Below, in pieces: positions 42,301-57,200 of a stretch of DNA of 64,000 nucleotides. Position 1 is the stretch's first letter; each line of letters opens with the position of its first letter. The DNA is taken from positions 20,207,501-20,271,500 of the forward strand of contig CM041553.1 of the NCBI GenBank assembly GCA_023238725.1, in the 5' to 3' direction. The notes under the pieces were generated by a model. It saw only the letters and a list, made by a program, of their open reading frames with translations. It did not search any database and was not told where the DNA came from. Both the position numbers and the translations under genes were made by a program. This DNA comes from Scortum barcoo. Taxonomy: Eukaryota; Chordata; Actinopteri; Centrarchiformes; Terapontidae.

Positions 42301-45300
42301 ACCAATTTCCACATGTGAGTGTTTATGAGGGAGAGAAAGAGAGAGAGAGAGAAGGTATTGCTGGCTACAGTTGGATTTTACATTTCCATCTCATTTCTGA
42401 GGTCTAATTGAGAAGATTGGATTTTGCGATATTGCTGCATATTAGCACAGCTGGAGGGGTTTGGGAGGAGGTGTGTCCTTAAAGCAAAATCCACCCCTAC
42501 ACAACTCAAAACATAGCAAAATGTGCATTGAAATAGTGGAGAGGAAGGATGAGGAGTTCAGGGAATTCACATGTTTGTCCTTTAGCAAAGGTGTTGATCT
42601 TTGAGGGAACAGAGAGAACTAGAGAGTTCCTTGTGGAGAGGCAGATCAGGCATATCACATCAGTTCAATTTTAACTCTGCTTGAAGCAATAAGCGTTTTC
42701 TCTTTGCATAACTAACACTTCTGTCTGTTTCATGAGGAAGCACAAACACATTTTGCTGAATACGTTTATTTAAATTAAATGTATGTATTAATAAATAAAC
42801 AGTATGCATCAATAATTTGTGATTTTTTTGTGTATTTATATCTTACATTTTGGTGTAACCACAATTTCTGTCCTCCAAAACACCCTTCAGCATCCCCCAG
42901 AATGAGTTGCAGTGTAATGTGACATGTATAGTGACGTGCAAAGAGCAAAAGCAACAGTAATGGTACGGAAAGAGCATCACATTGACATTCAGTCTGTAAA
43001 CACATAACATCCTGTGGCTGTTTTTCCTTCTGGTCTACTGATTCTGCTGTTAGTGGAGATGCTGGTATCTCTGCCTCTTTTTCAGTGCATTTCTACTGGC
43101 AAACACCTGAGGTTTTCCACTAATGTCGGCAATATCAAAACAATTTTCTGCGGGCTAACTCCACTGTGACTCTCACTGTAATCAATATGGCAATATTTCA
43201 GCAACAAAACAACAACAAACATCAACATTTACTCTCCTTCCAGCTCCAGGCACATGTTTCTGTACCGCCCCCTGACCTCTGACCTCTAGAGAGCAAAGGG
43301 AATCACTTTCTTTAGCATCCTGCATTTACTTAAATCTGCATGCGCTCTACTTCCGCCAGTCTCCCTCTTTGACTTTCACCATTGTCCCTCTTCATCTCCC
43401 CACACTGTGACTGAACCGCATCCATCTGTTTCTGAAGATATGACGGCAACAGCAGCACAATGCCGTTTCTCTTTTTCGTGTATCAAGAGCTCCCACTTAA
43501 TATACTCTGGCGTGACTGGATGATATGGTCTGCCTCCATGGTTCGCCCCAATCCCCATCGTTCTGTCACATGGAGCTGCATTATGCATGAAGCCTCTTCC
43601 CGAGGTTTAACAGGCGGCAGCAAACAAACTTGGAACAGCAGGCAGCCGCTGAATGGCATCGGACAGACTATATAGTTCTCTCTCTCCTCTCCCTCCCCTC
43701 TCCTTCCTTTGGCTGCTCTATGTCTTCAACTTTTGGTTTTGTTTTCTCTTGTCTCCTCTCTGGTGCCTCTGTTTCTTGTGCTCCTTATTCTCCCCCCTCC
43801 CTCCAATTGTGTATTGTTTGCTGCATTTTGAACCCTCCCCGTCTCTCCTCTTAAAAAGCGCCCTCGCTCTTCCCGTACTGTTTGAGAGGCTTATATTTAG
43901 CAGCATTAGAAGGGAGCTCTCTGGGGCAAAAGCATTTAGCATTATGCTTCTGAGAAAAAGGTGGTGATTCTAAACCTAGACACTCAAAACCTCAGTTAAT
44001 TCATAGCCTCATATCCTCTTCCTTTGGCTTACAAGTGTGTGTGGCGCCGTGTGAGTCTCCACGTGCTGTGGAGGCTCACACTGTGCCACATGCATCTTAA
44101 GTCTACAATTACTACTTGATCCTGTGATTGGTCGCAGCTGAACTGTATCGACCGATGATTGCTGCGTGCAATCAGCACACACATATGGTCTCCATTGCAT
44201 GATACACACTCTCACATACGCTCACACATATAATTAGGTAATGGTTCAAATAGCACTTTACCCTGCTCTTTCAGCTAGCTTGGCAAGGTAATTGGGATGA
44301 GAGCTGAAATGTCACCTCAACTGTGCCTGGTGCACATACTGTATATAGGTTATGCACTGTATGTGTGTGGAGTGTGTGTGTTTGTGTGTGTGTGTGCATG
44401 CGAATGGAATTGATGCAGCTACAGTTGTTGTGGAGAGTCATAGAAATCGCCTGTAGCCACTCTGACTAGTTCTCAGATCCCAACACTAGTCAGACACACA
44501 CACAAACACGCAAACACACACACAGCGACTCCCACTTGCACATGCAGAATCCGTTTTCAGTGGCAGTGGAGGAGAAGATGTGCGCCGTCATCCACCCACA
44601 CACTTACCTTCACTGATGCACTGAAACTTACAGCATATTTTGCCAAGTACCACACAAGTGCCTCTATTTCACTCATCCTCTCACTTCCTCTTCCTGCCTC
44701 GCACGCACAAAGTATTGTGCTCTCATTCTAATCGAGTCACCACACCGGTACGCAAATATGTGCTGTTTAAATCTAACGGATGCAGTTTGACAGGAAAGCC
44801 CTGAGAGATCCCTGCTGCTTTTTAACATAGGGTGTGTTTACATGTGCACTAGTATCCTGGATATGATTATGTTCCAGTTATGATATGAAAAATCTGGTCA
44901 GTCATATCCTTGTATATGTGATCAGAACAGCAGTCAGGTTTTTGATTGTCGGCCAGCAGCAGGGTCTTGATTTCTCATCATCTCACAAAGGATGTTCAGA
45001 AACTAAGACCAAAGGTGTTTACATGCCACAGTATCCTGGTAGTTCTCCAGGTAGCAATCAACCTTTGGGGTAAGGTCTAATCTGGGTTTCTGAAACCAGG
45101 ATGTGATGTTTATATGCAGTTAACCAGTATACTGTACTCTAAAAACCCGATCATGCGCATGTAAACACAGTGGATGTCAGTTTCAAGAATCTTTTAGAAT
45201 CAAATAAAGCACCAAAAATGTTGGTAAGTTCACTTACTTTCCTATTCTCTTAGCTTTTGACTGTATCTCGCAGCCCACATCAGAGAGTGGAATTTGCTTA

Positions 45301-48235
45301 AGTGTCATCAAAGAACAACACAGCTGATTGGAAATGTTTTCAGCTCATCAGGTACAGTCTTTGATAACTTATATTATATTAACTTATATTTGCTTCCAAA
45401 GTCATGAGTTTACCCATTAAAGTAACATAATGTGGATTTTGTGATATGAAAGTAACAGCAGATTAACTTTAAACATTTCTGTCAATTTGGGTTTAACTGC
45501 TCTCATCTGAGCAGACTTTAATGGTTTAGAATCAAAGAGCTATCTCTACTCTATATGTGGTAAACGTAAGTCACCACTTCTACTGAGTGGCCACAGTTTC
45601 TTAGTGGAGCGGGCTGCCCTGAAACAATTCTCTGCAATGGTTGAACAGATCAACTTTAAGGTGATGTAGATTGAAGTTCTTTCTGGGGGCACTCCACTGA
45701 TTTTACCCATCATAGGGAGCACTACTCACCCTGTGAAAACTGTTGTATAATATCTTATCTAGCTCTAAAGGGGATTTTGTCAAGTCTGGACTGAGAACAT
45801 GTTTACCAGGTAGAGACGGGCTAATGAAAGAAGTTTCTGAGTTGCATCATGGGAAGTGTAAGCTTTTTGGACTTGACGCACATTAAGAGTAACATTCATG
45901 ATATCTCTGCTGCAACAATTTGACCACTGTTGGAAGTTCTAACATTAAATCTCACGTCAGAGTTTAAATGTTTTAACTTTATCCTCACTTGTATGCCCCC
46001 CCATTATACAAAGAGACAGCAGAAAGACAGAGAGGGTCTGGAGCAAAAATAAGAGAAACCTGTGGAGTTTCTGGTAAATTTAAAAATCAGTTGAAGCTGT
46101 CACACACACAGACACAATCCACACACACAAAGTCGAGATGTTGTTACAGAAATGTCTGTACTGTCAGAGAAGAACTGTGTGGCTAAAAGTCTGAGTCAAA
46201 AATGAGAGAACAGTGAGATGAATATGTGCGTCTTCTTTTCTTTTTTTTTTTTTAATATTGTATCTGAACAGAGGCTCGTGGGATGGAGCGGTATCTTGGA
46301 GCGAGAGAGAACACAGATGCTCTGACTTTCAAAAAAGCCGCTTCACACTCCAGGCAAAAATCACGCTACTCCGCACCCACTCTGCACAGCTCGCATACTC
46401 TGGTGCCTGCAGCCCCCCTCCGTTCCAGCACGTGTTAGGCTCCAAACAAACACACACACGAGCAAAGAAACGCATACAAAGTGCACCTGTCCAACTGTGT
46501 TATATAAAATCATTAGTATGTCTCTCTCTTTATGCACATCTAGGATGAGGCTACAGCCAAATCTCAAACACAGGAAGTCGGGTAACAAAAGAGAAAACTG
46601 GGGACTATAGCCTCATATATACAGAAGCAAATGACCCAGGATTGCCTGTATCTGTGAGTGTGATTATGTTCATCTGTTTGTGCTGATTATCGTATTTGAG
46701 TATTTGTGTGTATGCGCGCGCACTGCCCTAATATGTAGCTCAGAGGCAGCCATGTCGTAATGCCACTTAACTGTGGGACATCAAAGAGACAAGCCCTGGG
46801 GAACAAACCAGACAGTCATGGAGACGGAGCTTTGATGAGGATGTGAAGCCACGTTTCATTATTAATAATGTCCCACTGTACTGGCAAGAAAGGATGACTG
46901 CTGTAATGGAATTCACTATATTCGAGACTAATAACAACAATTACCGATTTAGTGCCAGTGAAAAGGCGCGAGTTATTACAATGGATGGCAAAAATAAAGA
47001 AGCTGAGTATTTGTTCTTGTTTCACTGCACGAATGTGCACGTCGCCAACAATTCATGACCTACAAATTGCAATTCTGTGTGGACGTTTAATTATTGAAGG
47101 TGCTTCAATGTGCATTTTTAAGTCTCGGTTGAAGATGGTCTGGGGAAAATAACGAAACTGTGCCGTCTCTTGTGCACGAATGAGGGACGCCATTTAGAGC
47201 CGATGTTTTATTCTGTTTTAGTAGCGTGCAGTCTTGAAATAAGGACAGACTCTCTGTACTCTGTAGCTATCTCTGACTGCTCTGTGGAGGACAAATATAG
47301 TGCCCGTTGCCATGGTTATGATAGAGAACGCATCCACACAAACAGAGCAGCGAGACCACGAGGATGCACACCTACACACCTCTCCTCTCTTTCAATCCAC
47401 AAACACCACGTGTAGATGAGGAGGAATTGTTCATGTGTGTATGTGTGCGTGCATGTGTTCATGGATGTGTGCGTGCCTCACATGTTAAGTGTGTGTGTGT
47501 GTGCATGTAGGTGATTGTCATGTCTTATCGAGTGAGATGTGCGTGATGAGCACCTGTGGAAGTACATCTATTTTTTTTTTTTTTTTACAAGTTGAACACA
47601 CACTCACCGTCACAGTGGGGATGGCGGTGACAAGGGAGTAGACGAGGACGGGCGGCGCCTTGCTGTTGTCCTCTGGTCCAGGGTACGGCTTGGAGTAGGC
47701 TTTGTCGAAACAGAAGAAGCCCTGGATGTGCACAGGGAACGTGTCCGTGTACTCAAAGTAGTACGCCAACAGAACGGTCCCTGCCATGATGACCAGCTGG
47801 AAATAAAACATATTGGTTCCAGCTTTAGGATTGGATCCACAGGACCGTGTAGGAGTTGGGAAAGAAAAGACAGCCGGAAAAGATAGAAGTGGAAAATACG
47901 GTCACGGATAAAAAAGAAAAAAAAAAAAAGCTTTTTTTTTCCTTCTCAGAGCAAAATGATGGATGCTTCGGTAATGTGTAAAATGAGTCAAGTGTGCATG
48001 GAGAGATAGTGAGGGATGAGGATGAGAGGGAGAGGGAGAGGGAGGGAGGTAGAGATAGAGACAGAGGGAGACAAATAAGGAGAAAGACAGATAGAGAGGG
48101 GAAAGAGAGAGCAATGACAGAGATAGAGAGTGAGAGAGGGATCCCTTCAGCTGTGTCAGTATGCAGAGTGGGAGGGTAAGGAAACAAATGGAGACGGATC
48201 AAAGCAAATAACGCTGTATGGAGGAAGAGAAGAAG

Positions 48236-48278
<43 letters not shown>

Positions 48279-51200
48279 GAGAGAGAGAGAAGTGTTGGGG
48301 GGGTTGACACAGATGGGGTGAAAAAGAGCAAAAGAGGAGGCAAGAGAGGGAGAAAAAAAAAACAATCCTGGGAAGAGCAGAATTATATATGTGTGTGACG
48401 CTTTGAATAACTTAAGTGGTTCCTGTACCACACTACTGTTCTGCCATATGAAATACCAGCTGTAAGCAAAGCGCAAGCCTTGAAGCATAAAATGCGACCC
48501 TCATAACTATTTAAAGAATCCGATCATAACATTATATTACAAATTCATAATGCACTGAGAAAGAGATGTAGAGTAAGAGCGGGAGAGGGAGTGATAAACA
48601 TAGAAGAAGAAAAAGAAAGCATGCTTTTTTGCACAGATGAGACAGATGCATGAGTACTAATTATTCATTTATACTCATTTATAAACAGCATGCTAACTCC
48701 TTTCCCCAGTTCTCTACAGGAAAAAAAAAACCAACATTTGCAACTGCATAGTAAGTTCTCTGAATCTGTAAGTGAAAACTGGAGGTTTGTGCAATATTTG
48801 TTTGCCCTGCGGGAAAGGCCTGAAACTGCAAGTTTAAAAAAAGGGGCCGTGAGTTTAAATATAGCGAGCTGCTGATTAGTTTCATCGTAATCTGCAGCCT
48901 AAATGTTTGCTCGATTAACTTCTATTGTATGTGAAGGACAAATTTATCAGCAGCAAAACACAAGGACCGGCAGGCTGAGCTGGTTTATAGCTTTGGGGAC
49001 GTTGAGGGAGGAAAGAAACAGCAGTTTGGAGGCTGTCGGTTACAATTAGTTTTTTCACTTTACACGGGCTACAATGTGTGTAGCATGAAGGTTAATAAAA
49101 CATTACCATCGTAAATTATCATATTAATTATAGTCATTATTAGCTAAACATAAAAGCAGTGGTGTGAGACTTGCTTCTCAACTGTGAAAGAATTGGGTGT
49201 TTAATAATAGGTCAAAGCCAGGCCTCAAGGAAGGAGGTGTAGAAACACTTGGTTGGTTGTTTAGTTGGTCTTATGTTGAGACATAGTTGTTCCCAATGTG
49301 GACCAGGGACTGTAGAGCTATTGCTGAGGGCCACAAATGAAACTCAAGTTGAATCAACATTTTTCACACCAGACATTTTAAATGTCTAATATGGGTCTTG
49401 CAAAAAGGCATTATTAATCGGAGCAAAGCATTGCAATAATTGCTGGAAAGGACATATCATTTCTGTTATTAGTTCCAGCTGTGATATGACAGGTCAAGAT
49501 ATCTGCTGTGAAGGTCTGTGAATCTGATTCATTTGGGGATAAAATTCAAATTAGGAAAGATTTAGTAAGAATGCAAAAAAAGCCCCGGGAGTTTTGACTT
49601 TCCTGTGATTTCCACAATAGAAACTGATGAGAAACATGTAGTTCTTGATTGTGTTATTTTAATAAATTTAACTTCTGCTCTTCTTGTTACCAGTTTCCCC
49701 ACTATTGCATTGACATGCACAAACTCAACAATCATCAACTTTCAAATCACTAAACAATTATTTGTCTCAGGCAACAAACAACCACAATAGTGCTGAAACA
49801 GTGCTGCAGATAGGAATCAAATGGTTGTGCTTGGAATACCTTTAAAAGGCAGTCACCTGGATATTCCTGAATTACACAGAGTGAAATCTATTACTAATGA
49901 AGGTAAGCCTGACATTTTGGGAAATACACTTTACATAATTTGCTTTCTTTCTTTCTAAAGCTCACCAAAAACACACATTATATCTCAGTTGTTTACTCTG
50001 CACAAAAACTGAAATGTAAAAAAGATAAGTTGTGGTTTTTACAGGGGGGGAGTTACGGTGGTTGCCTGGTGACAACACTACAGGAAGTTTCTGTGCTGGG
50101 CGATCTCTTCATTTAGTGTCTGACTGGAAAGCAGAAAAGCATGTTTCCCAAAGTGTCACATTATTCCTCTCATTTTCAGCGCTCAGTGTGACTACAACAG
50201 CATCTAAAACCAAAGTTGTTTTAGCTGCCTAAACCTACACAAAATGTCAAAAACAGTAGCAGCAAGTCGCAAGTTGTGCTGTATTAGATTAATGCTGCGT
50301 TCACCATTTCCACAGCAGCAGATGGCTGAACAAGTGGCAAACCACTGAGAGAACCTCCTCCAACATGTTTATCCTCTCCAGCAAAGTGACAGAGTACCTA
50401 CTTAGACTAATGCTATAGGGAGGGGAAGGGGAGACTTGTTACACGCAACATGTTTCAGCTTTATTACACATCGAAGAGTGACAATGAACACGGGAGCGAG
50501 AGCGCGACCTAATTCAAACACTTACATTATGCGCTCTGCTCCACTCTCAGATCTGCTTCTCTGCAAGTTTCCTTTCTTCCTCCTCCCTTTACAGTCGTCT
50601 GTGGATGATTCCCTATGAATTGCAAAATCAAATAATTGATCTGTCCGTTCCTATGGCAATGTGCTAACTGACTGTAATCTACTTCGATCCATTTGCAGAC
50701 AACGTTGTAGTCTTTGCACTGGAGGTCCCCCGTAAGGCGGGCATCATACTGGAGGGACGGTGTATTTAGTGACAACACACATGCACCCGAGGCCCTTTTG
50801 AGCAAAATCACAAGGGGCACAGAGAAACACACATGCATGCAAACATGTTTCCACACACACTGGCACACTATACAAACACCTCCAGCCTGTAGTTTATATA
50901 TAGTCCACGAATATCAAGCAGCTCTGTTGTTTTTCCATGTTTGTTTCCATCTGCATGAGCTTTGTGTGTGTGTGTGTGTAAGCGAGTGGGTGTGTGAGGT
51001 TGTGCGTTTCCATGTGCAGAGTGTGTTGGAGTATGTCTGCAGGCATGTGGGTGATCTCCCATGTCTGAGGAGGAACTCTGACACAGGCGCGCTGTGTCGA
51101 ACATTTCCTTCCACCATCCACTCCTCTCCTCTCGCCGAGCTACAGAAGGCTTGAGGGAGGGAGCGAGGGAGGGAGGTGTAGAAAGGTGGGAGGAAGAGAG

Positions 51201-54200
51201 CGAGGGAGGCCTACAAATATCCATCAAAGTTTAAACAAATATTTGAAGACGAGTGCGGAAAACCTCCCTGGGAGATTACGTGTGTCATTTTCCATCTACA
51301 TAAGCACTAAAATTGGCTGCTCTTATTGACTGTACTGTCCGTCTGAATGATCTAACAAGTATGTGTGGGGAATAATACATTAGAGGACACGAGTTTCATA
51401 TTCATTCTGGGAAAAGATTACCACAGTGAAAAAAAACTGTATGACTAACATAAAAAACTTTCAGTTAATGGAGTCATCGAATGTCTCATTAACAATAACA
51501 GGAAATACAACCTCCTTCTTGACCACAGGCTCAGAGCTCTTATATGACATTTCATGTCCCTCAACTCCCACATGAACAAATAACTAACTTCCTGTACACT
51601 CTGCAGCCACAGCTAGTTTGTATGAATATTAATAAAGGTCAAAGCAACTTCAGGTTGATGGTTTCTAATTAGCACAGAGACACATGCGGCACGAGTCACC
51701 TTGGAATATTTATCTGCATAAAAAATAAATTTCTAAAGCATCGAGCACATGTACAGTATGAAGCTGCTGACAAACTGGGTCGAGACAGGCCAACATCACA
51801 TGAGTCATCTCCATCTCGAAGTGCCTAAGTCTCTGCCTAACCCTTTCGATCTCTCTCTCTTATATTCTTCAGGGATCAGACACAAAATCAACTACTGCCC
51901 TTTTCAAAATGATGTATGACATTTGATGATGTATCTGTGGCAGAAACATATCAAAGCAAGTATGTTCCTGTCCTAATGCCAAGGTTTTAATTAAATCTAT
52001 CTCGTGCTGGCCTTCTGGTGCTTGTCTGTTCCAGATTTACTCTTGGTAATCGCTCCGCTCAATCCAAATCTTTAGTGACCATTTGGGAAATCTGGCCCAC
52101 AGACGGGGTTTAAGACAAAGCACCTATGGTAACAAATCGAACAGAATTGCCAATTTATAAAACCACCATCAGCGTTATATCCAAAAAAAAATACCAGAGG
52201 ATGTCCTCCAAATTAAATGGATCATGTATCCGTTCCCTCTTGAATGAAACAAAATTTTTTTATAATCTGACACTTTTATCATTCTTTGAATATTCCTTTC
52301 AAAAACTGTCACAAATATGATACGACAGCACTGTGTTTAACGGGAACGGTCATTTTGGGGGTGAAGAGGGCCACTTTGTGAATGTTAGGGGACCTTGGTC
52401 ATCATGGTTACAACAATAAACATGTGGTTATGGGATGATTTTGATCATAATTTTATAAAACTATGGTTACTACCACTAGGAAACGGAAAAAAACAACAGT
52501 CCACTGTATTAAAGTCTGCCGTATTTAGCTATCCACCACGACCTCTGCCTATGTCGCTCTATAAAAAGGTCACCAAGCTTCTTCCTCCTTCCTCATAATT
52601 ACTAAGAGCTATGTTTCTTCACCAGTAAGGAAGGACTGGTGTAGGTGTAACATATAATCCCACTTTAAATACTGTATTACAGTTCTATTAGGTGATATAT
52701 CTTATTTTAACACTGAGACCGAATAATTCCTTAATCATTTATTGCTGGTACTGCCACTGAAAATCAACACCCTGAACACACCTGAAGCTCTGCACACCTT
52801 CTGGCAATTGTCCACACACTGTTTTCATACATTGTCTCCATGCTGTAGATGAGAAACTCTCTCACTCAATATAAAGCCAGAGACGGCTGCTCTCGGTTTC
52901 ATCCCTGGAGATCCAACTGTATTAGTATTAGACACTAACCCCGTCTGTCTTCTCTACTTTTAGCAAATCACACACTCTTATCTTTTCCTTTTGAAATCAG
53001 CGGTACACCAGTCCACTAATATAAAGACAATGGCTCCCCCCCCCCCCCACATATAATTGGAGAAAGAAAAATCGGCAAGTAGGCTTTGAATGAAGAAAAG
53101 AAAGTCGCTGTACGTTTCTGAAGGCACAACATACAGCACAGCGAGGGTTCAGAGGCTCGAGGGTCACAAACTCCCACTCAGACACAAACAGCCTTGTAAA
53201 CATCGAACTGAGAGTAGAAAATGAGGCACCGATTCTACAGTCTCATGTTTTCCTTTAACTAGAGTTAGAAAATGCTGATGCTGATTAGAACAATCAAATG
53301 CACACAATCTGAATATGTTTGATTTTCTGCACTGAACTGCACTTTTGTCTTGTCAAACTTTCAAACTAGAAAGGTAGGGGTACCAGCTCCTGCATTTTCA
53401 TGAGGTAGGGGTACACGGGGTACATTTTCATGAGTCATACAGATTTGGTATTGCCAACTCAACTCAAAATGTGGGCTGGTTTAACTGACGGGAATGACAA
53501 ATGAGGGATTACACCGTTATGCAATGAAACCCCAATTTGGTTTAACTGCTGAAATCTGTCAGCATAAATTTAGCCACAGGAGGAGATTATAAAATAAGAC
53601 AGAATTAAGATGATGACCCCTTTCTGGCTGACCCACTAAACTAAAAAGACTTATCAGGCCATGTAATTAAGGCTTAATGCTCATACCTCTGCACTTCAAA
53701 GGGAGTAAAAGCAAGGAAATCAAAGAGACTAATATGGAGCTGGTGTGACAGAAACAGACGAAAATCTCCTGCCCTCAAAAGCTCTTTAACCAGTGAGCGG
53801 GAACATAAAATGTGACAATAATAATGCGTTATGGGTAGGGAAATGGGCGGCGAAAATAGACGTGAGCATCACTAATGTCTCCTGGGGCCACACTGTTTGC
53901 CTTGCCTTGCACATAAGCGGTGCATGTCTAACCTTGGCCTGTGCGCAGCGGCCAGATGGCAGAAAAGTCAACTGATAAAGTCAAACATGTTTATGGAAGG
54001 TGAGAATGTGTGGACGGAGGCTGGTGTTGAGATGACAGCAGCCTGCTGGGAGAAAACAAGTGTGGCACCGCTCAGGGTGAACCAGAGACACGCTGGTACG
54101 TTTTGCCATCAAAATGTCTGATATGTTTTTGAATGAGTGCAGAGGATAGTATGAATGAGCCCGATTAAGCATGAAAGTGCTTTTTTTTTTTACATGTTGG

Positions 54201-57200
54201 CTCACAGGAGCAGGGGCACTTTAGAAAAAGCAGCACCTACATTACAGTAATTTAGTTTTTGTTTGCGGTATAACATTTTAAATAAACTGTAGAACTGAAT
54301 TGCAGAAGAACGTAAAAAAAAAAAAGGCTCCACAAGGCTAAAGTTTATGATGATTAAAGGCTCATCCCCCAGGCTTTCACCAAGTAGCTGGCTAATTTAA
54401 ATGTTTCACACCCGACAGTCTTTGTGCATCATCCATATTCATAAAAATAATTTCTGTGTTTATCTTACTAAACGCAATATTGTGTATTGTTTCCAGTGAA
54501 AAGGACAATAGAGAATAAAATGAAACCAATTTTCTGTATGGTTTTTTGTGTGTTTTTTCTTTTTCCACACAGACTCTCCTATTTTAACACCAGTTAACAC
54601 TATTTACAGTTCAAAACATTAAAGGGTTTAAAAATACACTATATTGTGAATGAATGCAGATATCTAAGGGCATTTTAAGCCATCCTAGTATAGTATTCAT
54701 CCAGAATGACTTGATGAATACTAAACTATACTATGACTTCTTCTACGAAATCTTCTACAAAATTTATAATATATCCTCAAGAGAGCAAAACGACGCCCAA
54801 ACAACCAAAGCACTGTCATCATCCACGGCAACACTTTTTGCATTAGTGTCAGGTTGATTTCAGATGGCTTCACAGACTCACTATCCTCACTGTGATCAGG
54901 AAAACAGAAAAGCTCCCCAAATTAGCATGAGATGAGGCTGCAATACCTCCCCTCCTGTTTGTGTGATTTGGTTTCCTGATGAGCTCACATAATCACTCGG
55001 TCACATGATCCGAGCCAGCAACTATTTCACAGCAGCTGAAGTTTCATCCCCCGGATTTTCAACAGATGATTAAAAAAACCACAAACACACACAGTCAGAC
55101 ACAAACCACTGCATGTTAAAAACAAACACCAATCACACACACATACAACCTTCCCCTCACACATCTGCATACATCACATGTAAATGACTGAGCAAAAAAA
55201 AAAAAAACCTACAATGGCATATCATAGAATCGACAGGCAACAGCAAATGAATGGGCTTGACTGCCGCCTGGTGTTGCTGGATCGTATTACAACATGCTGA
55301 GAGAGATGAGTGCAAGACAGATGAGCCGGCTGATAGAATAGAGTGGACAGGCCAGAGGGGTAGAGCCTTAAAGAGAGGACTGGGAGAAGCTGCTGAGGGA
55401 AAGTGGAAGAAGATAAACAGACGGATAAAACAGTTAATGAGACATTAGTATATCACAGAATGCGCCGGGGCAAAGCCGAGCGCTCCGCTGGGAAATAAAA
55501 TTGAGGGAGGCAGCAGAGAGAAGAGAAACCGAAAAAGGGTAGAGGAGGTGAAAGGGAGTAAATGAGGATATATGAGAGACTGGGAGAGGGTGAAGTGGAG
55601 AGAAAAGGAGAGGGAACAAGGGGAAGGAAGAGGATCAAAGCAGGCATTCATCTTTAGGGCACCCTCCCCTCTTTCTCCCTCCCTCTCCTTCCACCTCTTT
55701 TGTTCATCTGATTACTGGGTGTATTTTAACACCATTCCTTGTTTATCTCAAACTCATCTGAGGGGAGTTTTTTTTTTTTTTTTTATCCCTTATCTGTCAA
55801 AAAACATTTTACCTCAATCATTTTTAAACCCACGCTCTCTGCCCCCCCCCCTTTCTCACTGCATTTCCCTCCACGTCTCTCAATCATCCCCGCTGTCAAA
55901 ACTCTCTAAATCTGCTCTCTCGCACGCACACTTTGTCTCTCTGCATCTACAGTCTCCAGCTCCCCTCGCCCATTCTTCCTCCCTTTCACATCTCCGTCCC
56001 TTTATAGCAGCAACAATCACATAATTCTACAAAATCCCCAGTCCTCAAGCAAACATGCCCCCGCATCTTACAAGCGGAAGAATAACAGCAGATGCAGGCT
56101 CACACACACACAAACATGAATAAAACCCTACAGTGCAATTAAAGCCTTCATCCCAGAGCTCTCTACTTATATATATATAAACAAGTATTAACATTTATTA
56201 ATCTTTTAAATAAACTATCAACCCAAAATTAAGAGGGTTGCATCTTTTTTTAATGTCTTTTTAATGTGTTTTTGCAGGACAAGTAGAGAAATAATTTCAC
56301 TAACAAGTTTGACTCTGATGTGATCTGTCCTTGAGCTGGAAATTATGCCAATTTCATAGATTGTGAATATCTGGATTTTGGAATTAGACTCCTCCATTAC
56401 AATTTATTAGCCGACCTCATTCAGAGCAACATGCATCATGGGTAGCAGAGAGAGTCAGTCTACCACTCTGAGTCCTATAATTGCATGTAGCTCAGAAGGA
56501 AGCAAGAGCGAGGGACAAGATCATATCTTACATAAGCAATTTTATTTTAGAGACTTACTCCAGTAAGGATCTTATATTTCTGTCTCTGATAAGACTATTT
56601 GGCCTCTGCGCTGCAGCCGAGATATGCGGCCACTCGATTCAGTACCCACAGATGATATGAGCATATATGGTGATATACAGGTTCTCTCATCCCTCCCTTC
56701 CTCCCTAAAGTGATAACAGGTGGGATGCAGCCAGCTAACAAGTGTTTCAAACATCCACCCAGAGTGCTGAGAAATCCCAGCGCAGCAGACAGGCGGGCAG
56801 GTGCTATTCATGGAGTCTGAGAGATAATGAGGGAGAAACTAAGGAGAGAATAATGCGAGAATGAGCTGTTACTGTGTCAACTTCTTTGTTGCTCCGGGTG
56901 TGTGTGTAAAAGTGAGTGTGTGTTGTGTGTGTGTGTGTGTGTGTGTGCTGAAGAGGGAGGGCATGCACAGGAAAAGAGAACTTGTCATGTGTGAGCGTTT
57001 TCATAAAATGATCATGAAAACTCACACCAGAGAATTACTCAATGTGTTCAGGGACACGAAGAAAACTGAATTATTTTCCCACTTTGTCTCTCATGTGGTA
57101 ATAAGAGACGTTGATGATATATAAATTGCCCATAAAGAGGTTAAAGCGCAATTACAGATATTCATTAGTTGAATATTAGGAAATGGCTAGAAAGGGCTAG

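Larger units (their letters stand above)
32085..47607 (-). other. plppr2: plppr2 intron 2 (15.5 kb)
   Basis: Donor GTGAGT at 47607. No coding sequence supported. Contents: a foldback-like element at 44834-45168, a (CA)n at about 39893-39910, pyrimidine-rich sequence at 40.15-40.4 and 43.67-43.86 kb, and an AT-rich, repeat-poor segment at 46.84-47.13 kb that could be a conserved non-coding element. Confidence 0.85.

Noticed and set aside
47825..48343. Minus-strand 172-codon open frame full of Ser and Leu.
   Set aside because: It is the translation of (GA)n/(CT)n repeat and other purine-rich sequence. It has no domain and lies in intron 1 of plppr2.
50714..51154. Plus-strand 146-codon frame.
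   Set aside because: It runs through a TG microsatellite (Val/Cys runs). The rest matches nothing I know, and overlapping frames on the other strand are equally long.
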